From: Candidatus Hermodarchaeota archaeon
GTDB taxonomy: Archaea > Asgardarchaeota > Hermodarchaeia > Hermodarchaeales > Hermodarchaeaceae
Length of the DNA: 10,365 nt
Direction: 5' to 3'
Assembly (NCBI GenBank): GCA_016840185.1
Contig: JAEOSV010000175.1
Location: 1 to 10,365, forward strand
Each line of letters opens with the position of its first letter. Within the stretch, counting starts at the first letter, position 1. The notes below the pieces were generated by a model. It worked only from the letters and a program-made list of their open reading frames with translations, was not told the DNA's origin and made no database searches. Shown here in pieces: positions 1 through 6,608 of the stretch. The position numbers and the translations under genes are program-made.

Positions 1-2468
1 AGATCATGACCGTGTTCAATTAGATCATGTTCGTGTCGTTCTTCAAAGCGTTGAGTGAATGTTTCTAGTTTTTCTCTTAGAGTTTCACTGGGTGTTCCTC
101 GATAAACTATCGCTGTTCTAACAAGCCGTCCATCGTTGATGATGATGCGAAATCCTTCGTAGCTAATCTCGGAAAGTTGAGCAACATTTTGTGGCTGCTG
201 TTCTCCGTTAACATCGCTTGAAAAAGCTTGAATGGCCTGGAGGAAACCGCCGATTAATGAGCCATCGCGGCTCCTTTCTCCTAAGGCATCAAACAGAGCA
301 ATACCTGAACCGCGATGAAGAACAAGGAAACGTGAGAGGTTTGTGACATCGTTGTAGATCGATAAGACTTCTTGAAGCTTCTTCTCACGTTGTTGTTGTT
401 TGGGTTGAACGTAACGTTGCTTGTATACTTTGCTATACAAAAGCCATGAAATGAAGATGATTATCGCTAAAACGATTCCAATCGTAATAATATGGATTTC
501 AGGTGGAAGCCCTGTATTCACAACAATAGTGAATTGAGTAGCAGTTCCTTGTTCAAAAGTCGAATTCACATATCCTGCTTTATAGAATTCTATATAGAAG
601 GTAACTGGAGAATTGGATTCAAAGGCTCCTGGGGAAAATGTGGTTGAATATACCCCTGGCATATCATCCGACATTTCAACTGATTGAATCTGTCCTTGTA
701 AGTTAAAATAACGTAATCGAACCAGCGCATCATTGATCAATTCCTCAGAATAAAAATCCTGAACATTCACGATGATATCGAATTCCACCCAACCGAGTTC
801 TGAGTTGTTTATTGGAAAAACATCAATTTGAGCTTGGCTCATTGTAGTAAGTTCTTGGGCACTCAATCCACACTGAGAACCTGATGCGAAAGTTACAATA
901 GCTGTGCAATCACTCCCTGCAAGTTCCTCACACGTTTCAGGAATCTGCCAAATCTCACTCGTTAACGTGTTGGTAACGGAATTAAAAGTTGGATCTGAAT
1001 CAGATACCCATTCAGTGCCATTTGAGAACGTAATTGATACTACTCCAGTATTGCCCGTTGAGCTAATCGGATTTAAAATTCCGATAACTCGCAAATATTC
1101 TCTGGTGACAAAATAGTCATTTGTAGACATATTTTCCCAAGGACCAATTGCTGAATGGCTTCTTTGAAAGTATACTTCGGTGATGTAGTTTGTGCTCTGA
1201 GCAAGGATTGTGAAGGTGCTATTAGATGATCCAATTCCTTCGTCCAATAAGAAAAAGCGTGTATTTTCTTTATAATGGTAATCAAAGACCGTGAGACTGG
1301 AATTATCTAGAACCCTATGTAGCTGCCATCCGGACCATAAATATAATCCAAACTGATAGTTTGTGAAATTTGCGGGGGGAGAATTTGAAGGAATCGTATA
1401 GTTCACAGCCCATCTTGGTTCTGTATTTGGTTCGACAGTAAATGCAGCCTGTGCTTTCAAACTGCTTTCACTTTTCATAGCCATTGTATACTCAAAATCA
1501 AATGTAATTGAATCAGTTGAGTTGAATGTAAAAATTTGTGTCGTCGTCCATGCATTGGAGAGATTGATTTCTTCTTTTAGAATCGGATCAGCATAGATAT
1601 TGACTTCCCCATAACTGCCAAATGTATCATTGACGGCTACATCATTCAATGAAAGACCCACTTCGCTTGGAGCTTTGAATGATCCAATTTCGTATCGAAA
1701 GTTGTCGAAATATATGTGACCATCCACATCAAGGTTGGAACCTATCGATTTGATGATATCAATTTTTAGTGTTAATGACCCGTTGGCTGCAAACGAGGCC
1801 ACTTGAATTGGCTCCCAAGTGGTTGAATGATGATCCAATGTTGTCGTAACCCAGTTCGCAAGAGTAGATCCAAAACTGGTTTCGACACTAACTTCAATGA
1901 TAAGCCAATTTTCAATAGTGATGTCGGGAGAAACGTGTATATCAAAAAAGAGGCTAACCGCATCAGGAGAAATTGCTGAAGAATAAGTGAAATTGTTTTG
2001 AATCAAAGCATGTCTTTCGTTAGGCAATTTACTATAAGCTAGTTCGATGTCCAAACATGATCCAGGATTTCCTCCAGAAGTGTTACTCACTGAATTTACG
2101 AGTCCCCCTCCAGAATCGGCGAGGGTCCAATTGTTACCAACCTCAGGATATTGTTCAAAATCCCCGTTAGGAACGGGATTTGCAGTTGCCCGAACATTCA
2201 TAATATCTGCATGCACTAGATATCCTCGATAAGGTGTGGGATACCAATCTGCGTTGTATGAGAATGCCGTGTTGTTCTTGGCATCAAGAATTAAATCACT
2301 CTGGTTTTGGCAGAATTCATATACATCAAGAGGGGTGCCTGACCCCGAATACACAGGTAGAGCGGGGGTAATAGGTGTATGAATGGTATTTGTAGATGAT
2401 GTGGTAACTGCACTGGATATGATGAATAGGAATATAATGACAAATGGAAATGCAGATCGAGTTTTCAA
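1..2468 (-). CDS. Large single-pass surface protein with cytosolic longin/roadblock-like domain (3' end beyond window)
   Basis: This minus-strand frame has no stop from TTG at 2468-2466 to the left edge (822 full codons). An in-frame TGA lies two codons upstream, so TTG is the only start that keeps the signal peptide; GGGTGA sits just before it. Residues 1-25 (MKTRS then a hydrophobic run) form a signal peptide. Residues about 98-262 resemble a galactose/carbohydrate-binding jelly roll, opening with NGDFE and closing with DNFRYEI. A beta-rich ectodomain follows to about 655, with roughly 17 N-X-S/T sequons, suggesting heavy N-glycosylation. A membrane helix spans about 658-677 and is followed by a basic stretch (SKVYKQRY). 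Residues about 695-822 look like a longin/roadblock-type alpha/beta domain (LVLHRGSGIALF, LIGGFLQAIQAF, LETFTQRFEERHEHDL). The topology is receptor-like: outside binding region, inside signalling fold. Ligand and partner are unknown. Existence of the gene is very likely; the domain names are from pattern memory. Confidence 0.88.
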   Translation of the reverse strand, partial: MKTRSAFPFVIIFLFIISSAVTTSSTNTIHTPITPALPVYSGSGTPLDVYEFCQNQSDLILDAKNNTAFSYNADWYPTPYRGYLVHADIMNVRATANPVPNGDFEQYPEVGNNWTLADSGGGLVNSVSNTSGGNPGSCLDIELAYSKLPNERHALIQNNFTYSSAISPDAVSLFFDIHVSPDITIENWLIIEVSVETSFGSTLANWVTTTLDHHSTTWEPIQVASFAANGSLTLKIDIIKSIGSNLDVDGHIYFDNFRYEIGSFKAPSEVGLSLNDVAVNDTFGSYGEVNIYADPILKEEINLSNAWTTTQIFTFNSTDSITFDFEYTMAMKSESSLKAQAAFTVEPNTEPRWAVNYTIPSNSPPANFTNYQFGLYLWSGWQLHRVLDNSSLTVFDYHYKENTRFFLLDEGIGSSNSTFTILAQSTNYITEVYFQRSHSAIGPWENMSTNDYFVTREYLRVIGILNPISSTGNTGVVSITFSNGTEWVSDSDPTFNSVTNTLTSEIWQIPETCEELAGSDCTAIVTFASGSQCGLSAQELTTMSQAQIDVFPINNSELGWVEFDIIVNVQDFYSEELINDALVRLRYFNLQGQIQSVEMSDDMPGVYSTTFSPGAFESNSPVTFYIEFYKAGYVNSTFEQGTATQFTIVVNTGLPPEIHIITIGIVLAIIIFISWLLYSKVYKQRYVQPKQQQREKKLQEVLSIYNDVTNLSRFLVLHRGSGIALFDALGERSRDGSLIGGFLQAIQAFSSDVNGEQQPQNVAQLSEISYEGFRIIINDGRLVRTAIVYRGTPSETLREKLETFTQRFEERHEHDLIEHGHD

Positions 2469-2514
2469 TGCTCACCCTTCAGCAGCAGATACCCCTTTTT
2501 GAGTTCAAATGATA

Positions 2515-2522
2515 CTTTATAT
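2515..2522 (-). promoter_or_regulatory. TATA-like box for the large surface protein gene
   Basis: On the minus strand this reads ATATAAAG within CGATATAAAGTATC. It lies 46 bp upstream of the TTG start, so a start of transcription about 25 bp downstream would give a leader of about 20-25 nt that includes the GGGTGA ribosome binding site. This is a typical archaeal TBP-site arrangement; the assignment rests on sequence alone. Confidence 0.55.
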
Positions 2523-2669
2523 CGATTTGGCATTATCGTCTACCAATCCCATTTTTTTTCGAACTTCGAAATTTGTGAATAACTACTGAAAACTTCTTAC
2601 TCTGTATTTGGTTACTTTTCTGCCGGATTGGCATGGCTTTTTAACATGAACTATACGATGCAGGTTACT

Positions 2670-2675
2670 AGGTGG
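2670..2675 (+). promoter_or_regulatory. Ribosome binding site of the BNR protein gene
   Basis: AGGTGG lies 8 nt before ATG 2684 and matches the archaeal anti-Shine-Dalgarno well. It fixes the start of the BNR gene at 2684, which is also the start that gives a complete signal peptide. A T-rich stretch near 2637-2646 (TTTTTAACAT) might be the corresponding promoter element, but it is a weak match. Confidence 0.6.
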
Positions 2676-2683
2676 AATAATCC

Positions 2684-4390
2684 ATGAAAAGAAATGGTGC
2701 ATTATTGTGTTTGGTCTTGTTACTTCTTTGTACTCAGATTTCGCTTGCTCCTGCTCTTGAAGTTTCTACGAACCTATCATATCGAGTACCAAACCCGGAA
2801 TATTCGGTTTCGGGTGTTCCTGCGCAGGTCACTGATATTCGTTTTGGGTTTAATACCCGTGTTACCGATGGTTCTTCACCTTACCCCGAACAGGTTGAGC
2901 CGACACTGACGATTTTAAGTTCTGGTCGGTTATTAGTTGGATGGAAGGAAGCCGATACGTACAATGGTCCGGGACGCCGTGTTGGATTCTGTTATTCAGA
3001 TGATGAAGGGGCCACCTTTAGCCCAAATATTCTCATGGAACCCGTTGGCCCGAATGAATTCCAATCGGACCCTTGGCTGGTTTCCGATGGTGACGATAAT
3101 GCCTATTTTACCTTCCTTGAATATGGCGGGTCAGGAGAAGGCATGGGAGTTGCCAAGACAACCGATGGTGGTGAAACTTGGCAATCACCGACTCAGGCCA
3201 GTGATACCGTTGGATACCTTGATGACAAGGAAACCGTGTGCGTTGATGCAGCGGGCAATATCTACATGATGTGGGACCACTTTGTTACGGATAGCCAAGC
3301 GAATTTAGTCTTTACGAAATCCACTGATAACGGAGCGTCCTTCCAACCAACCCAAATCCTTGGTCCGTGGGAAACACATGGCGGAATCCCCTATCTCACG
3401 TGTACCCCTAACGGTACGCTTTTTGTCTCAACGATTTGGGATTCGGTTCCTGACGGTCCAATCAACACCATTTTCTTCATGAAATCCACGGACCTGGGTA
3501 TCTCATGGACTTCCCCTCAACAAGTGAATCCACCTAGTTCCAGTGAAATTAACCTCATTACCGTGTGTGCCACGGATAGCAACCATCACATCTACATTTG
3601 TTTTGCAGCTGGTTCACCGATTAACAAAGAAGTCTATGTCACAAAATCCGTTGATGGCGGATCTACCTGGTCAACTCCTGTTCAGGTGAACGATGTCACT
3701 ACCAACATGCAACGAATGGTTGAAATGCACATCGACGATGACGATGATATTCACGTGGCTTGGCTTGACGCTCAAAATGACGAATGGGATATCTACTACA
3801 GCTATTCTGATGATGGCGGAACGAGTTTTTCCTCCGATGTTCGAATCACAACCGAAGGATTCCCCTTATCCTTCACCCGTCCTGGAGACTACAATACACT
3901 TCGCTCTGGTCCTGATGGAAAATTATTCATCGTGTGGACTGATGGTCGAGCTCTTACCGACCAAGACATCTATGTGGCCAAACAAGATGTCGCTTCACCA
4001 ACTGTTATTGCAGCTCCTATCGCTTCACCTGCAATACTTCAACCAGTTACGTTCACTGTGGAAGCGACCGACGATGATCATGTGGCTTTGGTTGAATTGA
4101 ATTATCAAATCGACCAAGGTTCCTACCATCAGTTGCCCATGGTTGAGATAGACGAGGATATTTACCAGGTGACTATCCCTGGTAGCAGCATTTTTGGTAG
4201 TGCTCTCACATACTTCTTTGCCGTAAATGATTCCGCGGGACGTTCTACTCGACTTCCTGCTGCATCGACTGAATATCTCACTGTGCCAATTAGTTCAATT
4301 TCACCCACTCTAATCTTGACCATAGTTGCTGCTGTCGTTGTCATTGTAATTGTCATCATTGTGGCAGTCTGGTATTTACGAAAGACCTAA
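2684..4390 (+). CDS. Membrane-anchored BNR/Asp-box repeat (sialidase-like propeller) surface protein
   Basis: The 568-residue protein begins with a signal peptide (MKRNG, then a leucine-rich core, likely cleaved near ALA/PALE at about 25). Six Asp-boxes of the S/T-x-D-x-G-x-S/T-W/F type start at residues 105, 159, 213, 268, 322 and 375, spaced 53-55 residues apart, which implies a six-bladed sialidase-type propeller. Residues about 438-535 look like an Ig/fibronectin-like beta sandwich. A strongly hydrophobic helix (about 541-563) followed by WYLRKT anchors the protein with the propeller outside. Asp-boxes are structural turns found in sialidases and many other propellers; the sialidase arginine triad and RIP motif are not obvious, so glycosidase activity is not claimed. 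A binding or adhesive role on glycans or surface polymers is possible. It is divergent from the large surface protein gene, suggesting shared regulation. AGGTGG 8 nt upstream supports the start. Confidence 0.93.
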   Translation: MKRNGALLCLVLLLLCTQISLAPALEVSTNLSYRVPNPEYSVSGVPAQVTDIRFGFNTRVTDGSSPYPEQVEPTLTILSSGRLLVGWKEADTYNGPGRRVGFCYSDDEGATFSPNILMEPVGPNEFQSDPWLVSDGDDNAYFTFLEYGGSGEGMGVAKTTDGGETWQSPTQASDTVGYLDDKETVCVDAAGNIYMMWDHFVTDSQANLVFTKSTDNGASFQPTQILGPWETHGGIPYLTCTPNGTLFVSTIWDSVPDGPINTIFFMKSTDLGISWTSPQQVNPPSSSEINLITVCATDSNHHIYICFAAGSPINKEVYVTKSVDGGSTWSTPVQVNDVTTNMQRMVEMHIDDDDDIHVAWLDAQNDEWDIYYSYSDDGGTSFSSDVRITTEGFPLSFTRPGDYNTLRSGPDGKLFIVWTDGRALTDQDIYVAKQDVASPTVIAAPIASPAILQPVTFTVEATDDDHVALVELNYQIDQGSYHQLPMVEIDEDIYQVTIPGSSIFGSALTYFFAVNDSAGRSTRLPAASTEYLTVPISSISPTLILTIVAAVVVIVIVIIVAVWYLRKT

Positions 4391-4461
4391 CCATGAACGT
4401 CATTCAACTGAAACCACTAAAGTCACAATGCGGTAGACAAAAGACTGGCAAATGATTGTAC

Positions 4462-4477
4462 TCATTTGTACAAATGA
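4462..4477. promoter_or_regulatory. Perfect 16-bp palindrome, candidate operator
   Basis: TCATTTGTACAAATGA is its own reverse complement over all 16 bases. It ends four bases before the TATA-like box of the SnoaL-like gene, where archaeal TFB and many regulators bind. An overlapping interrupted palindrome TGTAC-N6-GTACA spans 4457-4472, and GTACTTAGTAC lies at 4499-4509 near the expected transcription start. The dense GTAC-centred symmetry suggests a homodimeric helix-turn-helix regulator, identity unknown. Confidence 0.6.
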
Positions 4478-4481
4478 ACGA

Positions 4482-4491
4482 TTAAATATAA
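4482..4491 (+). promoter_or_regulatory. TATA-like box of the SnoaL-like gene
   Basis: TTAAATATAA lies about 38 bp upstream of ATG 4525, which would place the transcription start near 4510 and give a leader of about 15 nt. The element adjoins the palindrome at 4462-4477, so a bound regulator would be expected to interfere with or assist TBP/TFB loading. Confidence 0.6.
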
Positions 4492-4524
4492 CAAGGCAGT
4501 ACTTAGTACACGAAGGGAAGCACA

Positions 4525-4920
4525 ATGAGTGAAGAAGCCTATATTATTGAGTTCTGTCAACAATGGCTACCAGCTTGGACCGGCAATGAACCTGAGAAAC
4601 TACTTGCCTTTTACACTGATAATGCCTTCTACAGAGATCCAGCTCATCCTGAGGGTTTGAAAGGGCACGAACAACTTCGAGAGTACTTCACGAAACTGCT
4701 TGCTGCTAATCCAAATTGGCTTTATGAACCCATCGAAGTCTTTCCCACTCTTAGAGGATTTACTCTCAAATGGCGTGCGGTAATTCCAATTGGGAAAAAG
4801 AAAATCGTTGAATTTGGCATGGACATTGTGGAATTGGATGATGGGAAAATCTGTCGGAACGAAGTGTATTTTGATCGGTCACGGTTTCTGGAATTGCTTC
4901 CGAAGAAAAAGAAGAAGTGA
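4525..4920 (+). CDS. SnoaL-like / NTF2-fold small protein
   Basis: This 131-residue protein has the usual size and layout of the SnoaL/NTF2-like superfamily. An amphipathic N-terminal helix region (about 3-30) ends in FYTDNAFYRDPAHPEG, where family members place the D-x-x-F/W-x-D-P motif at the pocket mouth; a second helix follows (GHEQLREYFTKLL, 47-59), then antiparallel strands to about 118. The family includes polyketide cyclases, isomerases, limonene-epoxide-hydrolase-like enzymes and non-catalytic ligand binders, so no reaction can be assigned. The C-terminus is PKKKKK, an odd basic tail whose codons also form a T-rich tract on the opposite strand. A purine-rich GAAGGGAAG stands before ATG as a weak ribosome binding site. 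The gene has its own TATA box and a striking palindrome upstream, so it is probably regulated alone. It converges on the FGGY kinase gene with an 18-bp gap. Confidence 0.85.
   Translation: MSEEAYIIEFCQQWLPAWTGNEPEKLLAFYTDNAFYRDPAHPEGLKGHEQLREYFTKLLAANPNWLYEPIEVFPTLRGFTLKWRAVIPIGKKKIVEFGMDIVELDDGKICRNEVYFDRSRFLELLPKKKKK
4902..4917 (-). terminator. Pyrimidine tract, possible terminator for the FGGY kinase transcript
   Basis: On the minus strand this reads as an almost pure T/C tract (CTTCTTCTTTTTCTTC), 22 bp past the kinase stop. It is the antisense of the lysine codons ending the SnoaL-like gene. Archaeal intrinsic terminators are often simple U-rich runs, so it could end minus-strand transcription inside the neighbour's coding end. 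Confidence 0.35.
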
Positions 4921-4926
4921 TGAGGA

Positions 4927-4932
4927 TTTTTT
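4927..4932 (+). terminator. T6 run ending the SnoaL-like gene
   Basis: TTTTTT begins 7 bp after the SnoaL-like stop codon, in the 18-bp gap between convergent genes. No stable hairpin precedes it, but archaeal polymerase commonly stops on U-runs alone. Confidence 0.45.
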
Positions 4933-4938
4933 CGAGTT

Positions 4939-6528
4939 CTATGTTTCAATGGTGTTGAGCCGCTTATAGAGTCCTTTGTTTGTTTTGTAAATCCCAACGT
5001 ACTCTTTGAAGAGTTCATCATAGTAAATTCGGTTTTCCGGATTGGGAGTGAATATTTTTGCGATTCGGATGAGATCAGGTATGTCGTCGAAGGTGATATG
5101 CCCAAGGCCTACGCTGGCGATGAAGGCGGCACCTCGGGCGTTGGCTTGGAGCGGGTCTTGGACTTGGCGGATGTTCCGGTTGAGAATATCGGCATAGATT
5201 TGGCACCAAATATTTGATTGGGCACCGCCACCTATCATGTTGAGAGTATCAAATGGTTGTTTGGTGAATTTTTCGACGGCGGAAAGTACCCAACGACTGT
5301 TGAATGCGACACCTTCAAAAACTGAGCGTATGAGATGGCCCTTTTCGCTGTCGAGAGTGAGGTTGAAGAATCCACCGCGGACTGTATGATCTTCGACGGG
5401 TGTCCGTTCTCCATATAGCCATGGGGTGAAGATGATTTTGCTACTACCAACGGGGACTTGTTCGACGATGCGGTCAAATTCTTGATAGACTTCTTGATTT
5501 CCGCATTTTGTGTCGTCGTCTGGGTAAAAGATTTGGTCTCGGAGGTATGTGAGACAAGCACCTGCTGTTTCTTGTTCATTTGCAATGAAGTATCGTCCCG
5601 GGATGGCTGAGGGGAGTGATGCAATGTTGTTACCAATATCAGTTTTTTTGAAAGGCACATGGCAGGTGAGCCAACTGCTAGTCCCAATATAGATATGACC
5701 CTCGAAATCTCGAACGGCACCTGATCCTATCACGGCGGAGGGGATGTCAGAAGCGCTCACAAACACCTTGACCTCCTCGCCTAGCCCTAAGGTGTTGGCA
5801 ACCTCCTTTTGCAGGTTTCCAAGCACATCGGTGGATGGCTTCAAATCGGGTAATTTCTCTCGGTCAACTCCTAGTCGTTTGATAAGCCCGTTATCATATT
5901 GGGGATCGTTGATGTTCCGTGTGTCGGTGACCCAGTGTAACATCATTGTAGCGGGAGAGGAAGCTATCTGACCGGAAAGCCGGAAGTTAATGTAGTCTGT
6001 TGGTTCCAAGAACATAGAGGCCTGTTCATAGATGTCTGGCAGCTCATGCTGAATATAGAGAATGTGCGCAATGGGGTCCTTACCACTTTTCGTGGGAATT
6101 CCTGCGGTTTTGCGGAGCCATCGCAGTAGATTGAAAATCGAGTAGCCTTGGATGTTGACGAGACCCTTGAGTTTCTTACGCACATAGGGTTCACCTCGAG
6201 AGTCCATCCAAATGATTGCATTCATGAGAGGCTGGCCATTAGTATCAACGATGACTGTTCCTGACCATTGACTTGTGTTACAAACCGCAATGATATCTTT
6301 CGGGGGCACAAGTTTTTGATCAATTAAGTTCTTAGCAGCAGTGAGAAATGCCTGCCACCATTCTTCGGGATTCTGTTCTGCGCCTCCACCAGGATGTAGG
6401 TATAGTGGTGTGTTTTCGCAGGTCCAACCCATGATTTCACCACGAGTTGAGACAATTGCGGGTTTCATTGCGGATGTGCCGTGGTCAATGGCAAGGATGT
6501 ATTTGGTGTCACCAGTTACTGCTACCAT
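4939..6528 (-). CDS. FGGY-family carbohydrate kinase (xylulokinase-like)
   Basis: This 529-residue protein has both actin-like ATPase domains of FGGY kinases, which transfer phosphate from ATP to a sugar or polyol in the cytoplasm. Visible motifs are DHGTS at 15-19 (phosphate loop 1), a substrate region at 84-90, the expected catalytic base D261 in SASDIPSA, GTSSW at 282-286 (phosphate loop 2), WLYGERTP at 370-377, and GGGAQSN at 433-439 (adenosine site). It is closest in feel to xylulokinases, but the usual G-Q-M-H-G substrate signature is replaced by SQWSG, so the substrate is left open. GAGGT lies 7 nt before ATG 6528 and supports that start. The gene lies 80 bp downstream of the saccharopine-dehydrogenase-like gene on the same strand, probably one transcript, though a separate promoter in the gap cannot be excluded. 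The stop is TAG at 4941-4939. Confidence 0.93.
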   Translation of the reverse strand: MVAVTGDTKYILAIDHGTSAMKPAIVSTRGEIMGWTCENTPLYLHPGGGAEQNPEEWWQAFLTAAKNLIDQKLVPPKDIIAVCNTSQWSGTVIVDTNGQPLMNAIIWMDSRGEPYVRKKLKGLVNIQGYSIFNLLRWLRKTAGIPTKSGKDPIAHILYIQHELPDIYEQASMFLEPTDYINFRLSGQIASSPATMMLHWVTDTRNINDPQYDNGLIKRLGVDREKLPDLKPSTDVLGNLQKEVANTLGLGEEVKVFVSASDIPSAVIGSGAVRDFEGHIYIGTSSWLTCHVPFKKTDIGNNIASLPSAIPGRYFIANEQETAGACLTYLRDQIFYPDDDTKCGNQEVYQEFDRIVEQVPVGSSKIIFTPWLYGERTPVEDHTVRGGFFNLTLDSEKGHLIRSVFEGVAFNSRWVLSAVEKFTKQPFDTLNMIGGGAQSNIWCQIYADILNRNIRQVQDPLQANARGAAFIASVGLGHITFDDIPDLIRIAKIFTPNPENRIYYDELFKEYVGIYKTNKGLYKRLNTIET

Positions 6529-6535
6529 TATCAGA

Positions 6536-6540
6536 ACCTC
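6536..6540 (-). promoter_or_regulatory. Ribosome binding site of the FGGY kinase gene
   Basis: GAGGT on the minus strand is 7 nt upstream of ATG 6528. It is a better match than anything near other candidate starts and decides the kinase start. Confidence 0.6.
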
Positions 6541-6608
6541 GCTAGGATGTGAAATAGTATTATTGCGAAGTATTGTCTGAAATAGGCTTCGGGCGATAAA
6601 CCTTGGAC

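Noticed and set aside
904..2232. Short ORFs on both strands between 904 and 2232
   Set aside because: They lie inside the long minus-strand frame 1-2468, have no ribosome sites or recognisable domains, and read as its shadows.
2684..4390. Calling the BNR protein a sialidase
   Set aside because: Asp-boxes occur in many non-sialidase propellers, and the arginine triad and RIP motif are not evident.
4393..4455. 20-codon ORF after the BNR gene (starts MNVIQLK)
   Set aside because: No ribosome site, no recognisable features, and too short to support without expression data.
5235..5720. 161-codon minus-strand ORF inside the FGGY kinase gene
   Set aside because: Out of frame with a kinase whose motifs are all intact; low-complexity Ser/Lys-rich translation typical of a shadow.
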